Origin: Halococcaceae archaeon
GTDB lineage: Archaea > Halobacteriota > Halobacteria > Halobacteriales > Halalkalicoccaceae
Assembly: GCA_007129135.1 (NCBI GenBank)
Contig: SKWB01000043.1
Span: 1-10,616 of the forward strand
Direction of reading: 5' to 3'
Length of the DNA stretch: 10,616 nt
The notes under the pieces were generated by a model that was not told the DNA's origin, made no database searches, and was given only the letters and a program-made list of their open reading frames with translations. The stretch's first letter is position 1; every line of letters begins with the position of its first letter. A program made the translations under genes and the position numbers. Positions 1-9,155 of the stretch are shown piece after piece.

Positions 1-983
1 AACTCGTGTTCACGACCGCCTACACCGGCTACGAGGAGAGCCTCACCGACCCCTCCTACGAGGAGCAGGTGCTCACCTTCGCCTACCCACTCATCGGGAA
101 CTACGGCGTCCGAGCCGAGCGCTTCGAATCCGAGCGCGTCCACCCACGGGCCGTCGTCGCCCTCGAACTCACCGAGAGCGTCTCGGAGTGGCTCGAGAGC
201 GAGGGCGTCCCGGCCGTCGACCACCTCGACACCCGGGACCTGGTGACGGAGATCAGGGACACGGGCGCGATGAAGTGTGGGATCGCCGCCGGTCCCGACG
301 CGTCAGAGGAGGCCGCACGCGCCGAACTCGCCGACTGTAAACACATGAGCGAGCACACCGATATCGGCGCGCAGGTGAGCGTGACCGAGCCGAAGACGGT
401 CGAGGGCGGCGGGGAGTACGACGTCGCGCTGATCGACTGCGGGGCGAAGGGCTCGATCGTGAGCTCGCTCACCGACCGCGGTGCGGACGTCCACGTCCTC
501 CCGTACGACACGACGCCCGAGGAGATCGACGCGCTCGACCCCGACGTCGTCTTCGTCTCGAACGGCCCGGGCGATCCGGAGACGTTCACCGAGGCACAGC
601 GCGTGGTCGAGACGTTCGCGGGCGAACGCCCGATCGCCGGCATCTGTCTCGGCCAACAGGTCGTCGCGAACGCGCTGGGTGGCGAGACCGAGAAGATGAC
701 CTTCGGCCACCGCGGGGTGAACCAGCCGGTGCGCGACCTCGAGAGCGGCCGTGTGGTGATGACCACTCAGAACCACGGCTACACGGTCTCCGAACCGGGC
801 GACCTCGACGTCACCCAGGTGAACGTCAACGACGACACCCCGGAAGGGCTCGCGAGCGAGGAGCTGGGCGTCATCACCCGCCAGTACCACCCCGAGGCGA
901 ACCCCGGACCCCACGACACGCTCGACTTCTTCGACGACGTGCTCTCGCTCGCCGAACCCGAACGCCGGGTCACGGCCGACTGA
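1..983 (+). CDS. carA: Carbamoyl-phosphate synthetase small (glutaminase) subunit, 5' end cut by window edge
   Basis: CarA hydrolyses glutamine and passes ammonia to CarB, which makes carbamoyl phosphate for arginine and pyrimidine synthesis in the cytoplasm. The open frame runs in from the left edge (whole codons from base 3), so the GTG at base 6 is an internal Val, not the start. The visible 325 residues begin inside the N-terminal CarA domain (TAYTGYEESLTDPSY, typical of the family), and perhaps 30 residues are missing. The class I glutamine amidotransferase domain starts near residue 138 (counting from base 6). It shows SNGPGDPE at 185-192, the nucleophile Cys214 in GICLGQQ, and the catalytic His295 and Glu297 in YHPEANPG. 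All catalytic residues are present and the C-terminus is complete (TGA 981-983). The partner carB lies about 4.9 kb away on the other strand rather than next to it. A short T4 run just after the stop (about 990) is too weak to call as a terminator. Confidence 0.97.
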   Translation, partial: LVFTTAYTGYEESLTDPSYEEQVLTFAYPLIGNYGVRAERFESERVHPRAVVALELTESVSEWLESEGVPAVDHLDTRDLVTEIRDTGAMKCGIAAGPDASEEAARAELADCKHMSEHTDIGAQVSVTEPKTVEGGGEYDVALIDCGAKGSIVSSLTDRGADVHVLPYDTTPEEIDALDPDVVFVSNGPGDPETFTEAQRVVETFAGERPIAGICLGQQVVANALGGETEKMTFGHRGVNQPVRDLESGRVVMTTQNHGYTVSEPGDLDVTQVNVNDDTPEGLASEELGVITRQYHPEANPGPHDTLDFFDDVLSLAEPERRVTAD

Positions 984-1040
984 ACGACCTTTTCGACCGC
1001 CTAAGCTCGGGATGGCCGACCGATCGGTTCCTTACGGATC

Positions 1041-1050
1041 GAATAAGTAA
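1041..1050 (+). promoter_or_regulatory. Possible TATA box for the FtsZ-family gene
   Basis: The AT-rich stretch GAATAAGTAA stands out in a GC-rich 92-base gap. It is centred about 30 bases before the ATG at 1076, the spacing expected if transcription starts at or just before the start codon. There is no Shine-Dalgarno sequence before that ATG, which fits a leaderless mRNA. The match to a haloarchaeal TATA box is only moderate, and readthrough from carA cannot be excluded. Confidence 0.35.
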
Positions 1051-1075
1051 GTGAACCGTACCTGTTTAGTGAGCC

Positions 1076-2113
1076 ATGCAGTTCCCGGCGAGGGCAGACG
1101 AGGAGGAGCGACTCACCGACCGACTCGCGGACGGGCGGGCGACCGTGACGGTCGTCGGCTGTGGCGGGGCCGGCAGCAACAGCGTCCACGAGATCGAGCG
1201 CGAGACCGGCCTCCACCGGGTCGCGTGTAACACCGACGCCCAGCACCTGCTCTCAGTGGACGCCGACGAGAAGGTGCTGCTCGGCCCGCGGACGACCCGC
1301 GGCCAGGGAAGCGGTGCGAACGTGTGGGTCGGCGAGGAGGCCGCCCACGAGAGCGAGGAGGCGATCCGGGACGCGGTCGAGGGCTCGGACCTGGTCTTCG
1401 TCACGGCGGGAATGGGCGGCGGGACCGGCACCGGGAGCGCCCCGGTGGTCGCGGAGGTAGCGAGCGAGCGCGGAGCGCTCGTCGTCGCGGTCGTCTCGAC
1501 CCCGTTCGCCGCGGAGGGCCGGGTCAGGGCGGAGACCGCGGAGTGGGGCCTGAAACGGCTCCGCGCGGCCGCGGACACGACGATCGTCGTCCCGAACGAC
1601 CGGATCCTGGGCCTCCGCGGCGACCTCTCTGTACGGGAGGCCTTCTCGGTGAGCGACCGCGTGCTCTCGGGTGCGGTCACGGGCGTCGCCGGTCTGCTCT
1701 CGACCGCGGGGACGATGAACGTCGACTTCGCCGACCTGGAAACGACGCTCTCGGGGAGCGAGGTCGCGATGTTCGGCCTCGGGACGGGCGAGGGCGAGGA
1801 GCCAGCACGCGAGGCCGTGGTCGACGCGCTCCGCTCGCCGGTCCTCGACGCCGACGTGAGCGGTTCGACGAACGCCCTGCTCGCGCTCACGGGTGGCCCG
1901 GAGATGAGCATCCGGGACGCCGAACGCGCCGTGGCCGAACTGCGCGAGCGGATCGACGCGAACGCACACGTCATCTGGGGGCTGTCGATCGAAGCGGAGA
2001 GGACGGGGGCGGAGGCGAGCGTCGTGCTCACCGGCGTCGACTCTCCCCAGGTCCTGGGCGCTCCGGCCCCCGCCGAGCGCGGTCGGACCGACGGCGGCGT
2101 CGACCGTCGGTGA
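1076..2113 (+). CDS. FtsZ-family GTPase, compact divergent paralog
   Basis: A 345-residue protein of the tubulin/FtsZ superfamily: cytoplasmic GTPases that form filaments, in haloarchaea usually for cell division (FtsZ1, FtsZ2) or cell shape (CetZ). The GTP site is intact: GCGGAGSN at 28-35, NTDAQ at 52-56, GMGGGTGTGSAP at 112-123, PFAAEGR at 143-149 and PNDRIL at 173-178. The synergy (T7) loop NVDFAD at 215-220 keeps both acidic residues needed to hydrolyse GTP in the neighbouring subunit. The C-terminal domain ends with VIWGLSIEAERTG and TGVDSPQVLG, similar to what I recall of FtsZ2. The signature looks like FtsZ rather than CetZ. It is odd in being short: almost no N-terminal extension before the GTPase domain and only a short Pro/Gly/Arg tail, whereas haloarchaeal FtsZ1/2 as I recall them are longer with tails at both ends. 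It probably is an extra paralog and not the main division FtsZ, but the subgroup needs a tree. ATG 1076 is the first start in frame before the beta strand leading into the GTP site. Confidence 0.9.
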   Translation: MQFPARADEEERLTDRLADGRATVTVVGCGGAGSNSVHEIERETGLHRVACNTDAQHLLSVDADEKVLLGPRTTRGQGSGANVWVGEEAAHESEEAIRDAVEGSDLVFVTAGMGGGTGTGSAPVVAEVASERGALVVAVVSTPFAAEGRVRAETAEWGLKRLRAAADTTIVVPNDRILGLRGDLSVREAFSVSDRVLSGAVTGVAGLLSTAGTMNVDFADLETTLSGSEVAMFGLGTGEGEEPAREAVVDALRSPVLDADVSGSTNALLALTGGPEMSIRDAERAVAELRERIDANAHVIWGLSIEAERTGAEASVVLTGVDSPQVLGAPAPAERGRTDGGVDRR

Positions 2114-2124
2114 CGCGGCGACGG

Positions 2125-2130
2125 ATATAT
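2125..2130 (+). promoter_or_regulatory. TATA box of the CARDB protein-ABC transporter operon
   Basis: The hexamer ATATAT (within GGATATATCT) is centred about 30 bases upstream of the GTG at 2157, in a 43-base gap. No Shine-Dalgarno sequence precedes that GTG. Box and spacing fit a leaderless haloarchaeal transcript starting at or next to the GTG. This suggests the three transporter genes form a unit separate from the FtsZ-family gene, although the gap is short enough for readthrough. Confidence 0.5.
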
Positions 2131-2156
2131 CTCCGCTGCCCCCTGTCAGTACCGTA

Positions 2157-3368
2157 GTGAAACCAGGAGTGGCGGCCGCTGTGGCCCTCTGTCTGCTCTG
2201 TGTCGGTGCGGTCGCCGTCGGCGCGGTCCCCGACGCCCGGATGACGGTCACGGACACGAGTGTCTCGGCCGACCGGCCGGCCGTGGGCGAACCGGTGACG
2301 GTGAACGCGACGGTCGCGAACTCGGGGGCCAGCCCCTCCGCGGTCGACGTGACGAGCGTCTCGGTCGTCGAGGACGGGGGGACGCTCGCTGAGGCGACCG
2401 GACCGGGTGCGCTCTCGCCCGGCGACGACCTCGCCGTCTCGCTCTCGCTCGCCTTCGAGGAGGCCGGTGAGCGCGACCTCCGGCTCGAGGCCGAGGGCGA
2501 GGACGAGAACGGCGAGACCGTGACGGTGGGTGTGCCGCTGTCGGTGACCGTCACCGAGGCGGAGGAGTCGATCGAGGTGAGCGCGAGGGCCGGCGACCTC
2601 GCGAGCGAGGCCGAGGAGGGCGGCGACGACCTCACCGCGATCCTCGACGGCGGTGTCGAGGAGGGTAGCGAGGAGCCGTCGTTCGACGCCCCGGTGACGG
2701 TGACGGTCTCGAACCCCGGGACCGTCGCCGCCGAGCGCGTGACGGTCGTCCCGAGCGTCGACGGCGAGGCGCTCGCACGGTCGCCGGTCGGCCCGCTCGC
2801 CCCCGGAGAGACCGAACGGGTGGTCGTGGACCTCGGGACCGTCTCGGAGCAGCGAGCGGTCACGGTCGGCGTCGAGTACGACCTCGCCACCGGCCCCGGC
2901 GAGACCGAGACGACGCTGACCTACCCGCCCGAGCGCGCGGAGGTCACCGTCACCGACGCGGACGTCACGCGCGATGGCGAGGCGGTGCGGGTGAGCGCGA
3001 CCGTCGGCAACACCGGGAGCGCGGAGCTCTCGGGCGTGGTCGCGAGCGTCGGCGAGGCGGAGGGGGTCTCCCCGACCTACCCCCAGCGCGACTACTTCGT
3101 CGGGAGCGTCGGCGAGAGCGACTTCGTCCCGTTCGAACTCACCGCGGAGGTCGGGGATCGGGAGACGATCCCGGTCGAGATCAGCTACACGGACAGGGGC
3201 GTCGGCTACTCCGAGACGGTGGAGCTACCTATCGAGGACCGAGAGGAGTCGGAGACCGCCGGGGCCACCGATAGACTCGGCTGGGAGACGGGGCTCGGAG
3301 CGCTCGCGCTGGGCGCGGTCGCGGTCGCCGGGGCGCTCGCGTGGAGGAGACGCCGTGGCGAGCGCTGA
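2157..3368 (+). CDS. Secreted, membrane-anchored protein with CARDB/Ig-like repeats, likely transporter partner
   Basis: A 403-residue protein predicted to sit on the outer face of the membrane. Residues 1-24 look like a Sec signal peptide (MKPGVAAAVALCLLCVGAVA, then VGAVPDA). Three beta-rich, Ig-like repeats resembling CARDB domains follow at roughly 28-135, 175-258 and 262-360. Each carries motifs of the type 'VTVNATVANSG', 'VTVTVSNPGT' or 'VRVSATVGNTGS'. An acidic linker lies at 146-176. The C-terminus has an acidic spacer, one transmembrane helix (about 377-396) and the basic stop-transfer sequence RRRR, so the bulk faces outside. It overlaps the downstream ABC ATPase gene by 14 bases, so the two are probably translated together. 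From this context I infer that it is the extracellular component or substrate-handling partner of the MacB-like transporter. The family is seen beside such transporters in haloarchaea, but its substrate is unknown. Start: GTG 2157, chosen because it gives a complete signal peptide and fits the TATA spacing. Confidence 0.82.
   Translation: MKPGVAAAVALCLLCVGAVAVGAVPDARMTVTDTSVSADRPAVGEPVTVNATVANSGASPSAVDVTSVSVVEDGGTLAEATGPGALSPGDDLAVSLSLAFEEAGERDLRLEAEGEDENGETVTVGVPLSVTVTEAEESIEVSARAGDLASEAEEGGDDLTAILDGGVEEGSEEPSFDAPVTVTVSNPGTVAAERVTVVPSVDGEALARSPVGPLAPGETERVVVDLGTVSEQRAVTVGVEYDLATGPGETETTLTYPPERAEVTVTDADVTRDGEAVRVSATVGNTGSAELSGVVASVGEAEGVSPTYPQRDYFVGSVGESDFVPFELTAEVGDRETIPVEISYTDRGVGYSETVELPIEDREESETAGATDRLGWETGLGALALGAVAVAGALAWRRRRGER
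3343..3348 (+). promoter_or_regulatory. Shine-Dalgarno sequence for the ABC ATPase gene
   Basis: GGAGGA, complementary to the end of archaeal 16S rRNA, lies inside the last codons of the upstream gene and ends 6 bases before the GTG at 3355. It supports that GTG as the start and suggests internal re-initiation within a polycistronic mRNA. The same bases encode part of the transmembrane-tail sequence WRRRR, so chance cannot be ruled out. Confidence 0.5.
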
Positions 3369-4008
3369 ACTCGCGGGCGTCACGAAGCGCTACGACGGCG
3401 GCGGCGAGGTCGTCACGGCGCTCTCGGACGTGGACTTCGCGGTCGAACCCGGGGAGTTCGTCGCCGTGATGGGGCCCTCGGGCAGCGGGAAGTCGACGCT
3501 GCTCAACGTGCTCGGCCTGCTCGACGACCCGACCGAGGGGGTCCGATACCTCGACGGGACGGACGTGACCCACCTGGACGAGCGGGGTCGGACGCTCGCG
3601 CGCAAGGAGTTCGTCGGCTTCGTCTTCCAGGAGTTCCACCTGATCCCGACGCTCACCGCCGTCGAGAACGTCGCGCTCCCGACGATGTTCGATTCGGGCG
3701 ACGACGACCGGGCGGCGGAACTGCTCTCGCGGTTCGGCCTCGAGGACCGGCTGACCCACCGACCGAGCGAGCTCTCGGGCGGGCAGAAACAGCGCGTCGC
3801 CATCGCGAGGGCGCTCGTGAACGAGCCGACGCTCGTCCTCGCGGACGAACCGACCGGCAACCTGGATACGGAGACCGGCGAGCGGATCCTCGACGAACTG
3901 CGGGGGATCTGTGCGGCGGGCGTCGCGGTCGTCGCCGTCACCCACGACCCCGAACTCGAGGCCTACGCCGACCGGGTCGTTCGGATCGAGGACGGAGCGC
4001 TCGCGTGA
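3355..4008 (+). CDS. ABC transporter ATPase, MacB/LolD type
   Basis: A 217-residue ATP-binding subunit that would drive the permease encoded next to it by ATP hydrolysis at the inner face of the membrane. All expected motifs are seen in order: Walker [10 protein letters not shown] at 40-48, Q-loop FQEFHLIP at 91-98, signature LSGGQKQR at 140-147, Walker [13 protein letters not shown] at 160-171 and H-loop His197 in VTHD. The GVTKRY opening, the [10 protein letters not shown] after Walker B and the length are typical of the MacB/LolD/FtsE-like group (ABC family 3), whose members work in macrolide or peptide efflux or lipoprotein release rather than nutrient uptake. The gene overlaps the CARDB-repeat gene by 14 bases and the permease gene by 4 (GTGA). 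This argues for one operon and equal output. The residues needed for catalysis are all present. Substrate cannot be read from the sequence. Confidence 0.96.
   Translation: MASAELAGVTKRYDGGGEVVTALSDVDFAVEPGEFVAVMGPSGSGKSTLLNVLGLLDDPTEGVRYLDGTDVTHLDERGRTLARKEFVGFVFQEFHLIPTLTAVENVALPTMFDSGDDDRAAELLSRFGLEDRLTHRPSELSGGQKQRVAIARALVNEPTLVLADEPTGNLDTETGERILDELRGICAAGVAVVAVTHDPELEAYADRVVRIEDGALA
3994..3997 (+). promoter_or_regulatory. Short Shine-Dalgarno sequence for the permease gene
   Basis: GGAG ends 7 bases before the GTG at 4005, inside the ATPase coding sequence. Together with the GTGA start/stop overlap it favours GTG 4005 over the in-frame ATG at 4053 as the permease start. It is only four bases, so the support is modest. 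Confidence 0.35.
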
Positions 4009-5150
4009 GCCGCCTCGCCCCGCTCGGCCGACGGCTCCCCGCCGTGCTGATGGCCCGGCGGAACCTCTCGCGGCACCGCCTTCGGTCGGCGCTCGCCTGT
4101 CTCGGCATCTGTATCGGCGTGCTCGCCATCGCCTCGCTGGGCATCTTCGGGAACGTCCTCGCGCTCTCGGCGGACGACGCGATCGGCGACATCGGCAACC
4201 AGATCGTGATCACGCCGAACGCGGACGAGGGCGTCGAGGAGCTCACCGCCCGCGACGTCGCGGCGATCGAGCGGGTCGCCGGCGACGCCGGCGTCGCCCC
4301 GCTCAAGACCGACGGCGCGCAGCTCTCGCGCGGGAGCGAGTCGACGTTCGCGACCGTCTACGGGATCGACCGTCCGGGCGAGGTCTACGTGGCCGACGAG
4401 GGCCGGCTCCCCGACCGACACCGACAGGGTGCCATCCTCGGGGCCGACGTCGCGGAGACCCTCGACGCCGACGCGGGAAGCGTCGTCACGGTCGAGGGGA
4501 CCGACCTTCGGGTCGTCGCCGTCCTCGAACCGACCGAGGGGTTCACCCCCGCCGCGCCAGACGGCGCGGTGCTCCTCCCGGAGTCGGCCTTCCCGGGAAC
4601 GGGCTACGACCAGGTGATCGTCGAGGCGGACTCCGGCGCGGAGGCGGCGGTGATCGCGGAGGCGATTAGGGAGACGCTCAACACACGCGAGGATCGCGTC
4701 GACGTCTTCGAGCTCACCGCGGTCGTCGAGGACGTCGAGGAGTTCTTCGGCCTGCTCTCGGGTTTCCTCCTCGGGCTGGGTGCCATCTCGCTGGTCGTCG
4801 CTGGCGTCTCCATCCTGAACGTGATGCTGATGAGCGCGATCGAACGCCGGACCGAGATCGGTGTGCTCAGGGCGGTCGGCGTTCGAAAGCGCGAGGTGAT
4901 GGCGACGTTGCTCGTCGAGGCCGGTCTCCTGGGCGTGATCGGCGGCCTCGTCGGCGTCGTGCTCACGGCGCTGCTCGTCGCCGGGCTCTACCTCTTCTCG
5001 CCGGTCGACCTGACGGTGGTCCTCGACCCGACGAACGCGCTCTACCTCCTCGGGGCGTTCGCCTTCGGCGTCCTGATCAGCGTCGTGAGCGGGCTCTACC
5101 CGGCCTGGAGGGCCGCGTCGGTCCCGCCGGTCGAGGCGCTCAGGGAGTAG
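4005..5150 (+). CDS. ABC transporter permease, MacB/FtsX family
   Basis: A 381-residue membrane subunit with the standard four-helix MacB/LolC/FtsX plan. The first helix is at about 28-54, after the basic N-terminus NLSRHRLRSAL. A large extracytoplasmic MacB-type domain spans about 55-243, with segments such as NQIVITPNADEG, GRLPDRHRQGAILGADVAETL and GYDQVIVEA. The FtsX core holds three helices at about 248-277, 300-331 and 344-366. Family signatures are clear: ERRTEIGVLRAVGVRKREV at 280-298 between helices 2 and 3, and SGLYPAWRAASVPPVEALR at the C-terminus. It would pair with the ATPase as a homodimer and transmit ATP-driven motion to the outside domain, as in mechanotransmission models for this family. 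The adjacent CARDB-repeat protein is the natural candidate partner. The gene starts at GTG 4005 within the stop of the ATPase gene. Its stop codon (5148-5150) directly abuts the 3' end of the tRNA-like gene on the other strand. Confidence 0.96.
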   Translation: MSRLAPLGRRLPAVLMARRNLSRHRLRSALACLGICIGVLAIASLGIFGNVLALSADDAIGDIGNQIVITPNADEGVEELTARDVAAIERVAGDAGVAPLKTDGAQLSRGSESTFATVYGIDRPGEVYVADEGRLPDRHRQGAILGADVAETLDADAGSVVTVEGTDLRVVAVLEPTEGFTPAAPDGAVLLPESAFPGTGYDQVIVEADSGAEAAVIAEAIRETLNTREDRVDVFELTAVVEDVEEFFGLLSGFLLGLGAISLVVAGVSILNVMLMSAIERRTEIGVLRAVGVRKREVMATLLVEAGLLGVIGGLVGVVLTALLVAGLYLFSPVDLTVVLDPTNALYLLGAFAFGVLISVVSGLYPAWRAASVPPVEALRE

Positions 5151-5278
5151 TGGGTGCGCGAGGACTCGAACCCCGGGCCGCCTGACCGACGCCCCATCGC
5201 CACGTCGGGCGCGTCGCGCGCCGCGCCCGTCACCTTCCTCCTCAGTTCAGGAGTTCTTCCAGGCTGAACTACACACCC
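5151..5278 (-). tRNA. tRNA-like gene with about 54 extra bases in the anticodon loop; identity unassigned
   Basis: Read on the minus strand, most of a tRNA is present. Acceptor stem GGGTGTG (5278-5272) pairs with CGCACCC (5158-5152, one G-T pair), followed by discriminator A 5151; CCA is not encoded. T8 and A9 are present. The D arm is GTTC (5269-5266), loop AGCCTGGAA, GAAC (5256-5253). The anticodon stem is CCTGA (5251-5247) with TCAGG (5185-5181). The variable loop is CGGCC, and the T arm is CGGGG/CCTCG with loop TTCGAGT (5175-5159). The 61 bases between the two anticodon-stem halves (5246-5186) would be a 7-base loop plus a roughly 54-base intron. However, the loop begins A-C, so position 33 is C instead of the near-universal T for every possible intron position. 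I also could not build a clear bulge-helix-bulge splice motif. Anticodon candidates depend on the junction (TGA, TGC, TTC or GTC) and none is convincing. It may be an unusual intron-bearing tRNA, a degenerate copy, or a tRNA-derived RNA. Confidence 0.6.
5206..5229 (-). other. Strong hairpin inside the tRNA-like insert
   Basis: On the minus strand CGGGCGCG (5229-5222) pairs with CGCGCCCG (5213-5206), eight perfect G-C pairs around an 8-base loop. It lies in the middle of the extra sequence in the tRNA-like gene, where an archaeal intron would normally have its apical stem. The flanking bases do not extend it into a clear splice-site helix. Confidence 0.55.
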
Positions 5279-5303
5279 GTGGCGGTCCCTCGAAGACGTA
5301 TCA

Positions 5304-5311
5304 CAAAAACG
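5304..5311 (-). promoter_or_regulatory. Possible TATA-like element for the tRNA-like gene
   Basis: On the minus strand the run GTTTTTGT is the most AT-rich stretch here and is centred about 30 bases before the first base of the tRNA-like gene (5278). This is the position expected for a haloarchaeal TATA box. It suggests the locus may be transcribed rather than dead. The 82 bases from 5279 to 5360 would then be a divergent promoter region shared with the plus-strand membrane-protein gene, for which I find no convincing box. Confidence 0.3.
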
Positions 5312-5360
5312 TACCGATACCCCCCGGAACGTTCAACTCGCTCTCGGCGAGAGAAGAGCC

Positions 5361-5860
5361 ATGGAGACGCCCGCCCTCACCGGGTTCGTCGGTCAACGCC
5401 GCCTGGACCACGCGCTCGTGATCGGCGCTGGTCTCCTCGCGTTCTGGGCGGGCTACTTCGGTGCCGCCGTCGCCTTCTTCGGCGGGACGGCGGCGCTCGC
5501 ACCGGGGACGGAGGTCGCCGGTGCGCGCCGCTGGGCGGGCGTCGTCGGCGCGATGGCCTGCTGGGGGTGGTTCTCGCTCGCGTTCGTCCTCGCGAAGGGC
5601 GGACCCGTGCTCAACGCGACGCTCTATCCGGTCCTCACGGCGGGTCTCGCGCCGATCGTCGGACGCTGGCTCGTCTTCGGACCGGCACCCGGAGAGCTCC
5701 GGACGGGGCTGCTCGACTTCTCGCTCTCGCCGCTCGTCGACGCGCTCTTGATCCTGCTCTTCGGCGGCTCCTTCTTCGTCACGCTGCTCACTCTCTGGGC
5801 GAGCGCGCTCGGCGAGGAAGAACGGGTGGAGTGGGAGCGGACGAACCTCCCCGACGAGTT

Positions 5861-5885
<25 letters not shown>
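5361..5885 (+). CDS. Small four-helix membrane protein, function unknown
   Basis: A 174-residue protein I do not recognise. It has about four hydrophobic helices, at roughly 17-42 (starting HALVIGAGLLAFWAGYFGAA), 57-79, 83-106 and 123-149, with short loops. The C-terminal tail is acidic (GEEERVEWERTNLPDEFYDEFVEE), as expected for a cytoplasmic tail in a halophile. The N-terminus has GQRRLDH before the first helix, so both ends are probably inside. Codon use and base composition match the neighbours, and the hydrophobic pattern is not what a shadow frame would give, so I believe it is a real gene. The ATG at 5361 is the first start upstream of helix 1, with only a weak purine-rich stretch before it. 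The last 25 bases overlap the end of carB on the opposite strand. No enzyme motif is seen; a small integral membrane protein of unknown role is all that can be claimed. Confidence 0.77.
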
Positions 5886-9091
<3,206 letters not shown>

Positions 9092-9116
9092 TCGTTCGGT
9101 GTGAGTTCGTTCGTCG

Positions 9117-9123
9117 TAATAAG
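9117..9123 (-). promoter_or_regulatory. Probable TATA box for carB
   Basis: On the minus strand CTTATTA is centred about 29 bases before the carB ATG at 9091, within the 64-base gap after the CapA-like gene. Spacing fits a leaderless start and no Shine-Dalgarno sequence is present. It implies carB can be transcribed on its own even though a same-strand gene lies just upstream. Confidence 0.45.
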
Positions 9124-9155
9124 CGCCCCGAAACGATACGAAAGACGTAGCTCGA

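Noticed and set aside
984..1000. T-run after carA as a terminator
   Set aside because: Only four T residues in a row and no hairpin before them. Too weak to call.
2708..2720. Thirteen bases identical to part of the T arm of the tRNA-like gene (5165-5177), considered as an attachment-site remnant
   Set aside because: Here the bases encode Ser-Asn-Pro-Gly in a repeat motif of the CARDB-like protein and sit in mid-gene. No integrase or boundary is nearby, so coincidence is the simpler explanation.
1253..2890. Long minus-strand open frame antisense to the FtsZ-family and CARDB-repeat genes
   Set aside because: Ser/Thr/Arg-rich shadow of two genes with clear motifs or domain patterns on the plus strand.
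5151..5278. Reading the tRNA-like locus as a type II (Leu/Ser) tRNA with an immediate CTCCT/AGGAG anticodon stem
   Set aside because: The loop would have six bases without T33, and the remaining roughly 70 bases before the T arm are far too long for a variable arm. The CCTGA/TCAGG stem with a 5-base variable loop fits better.
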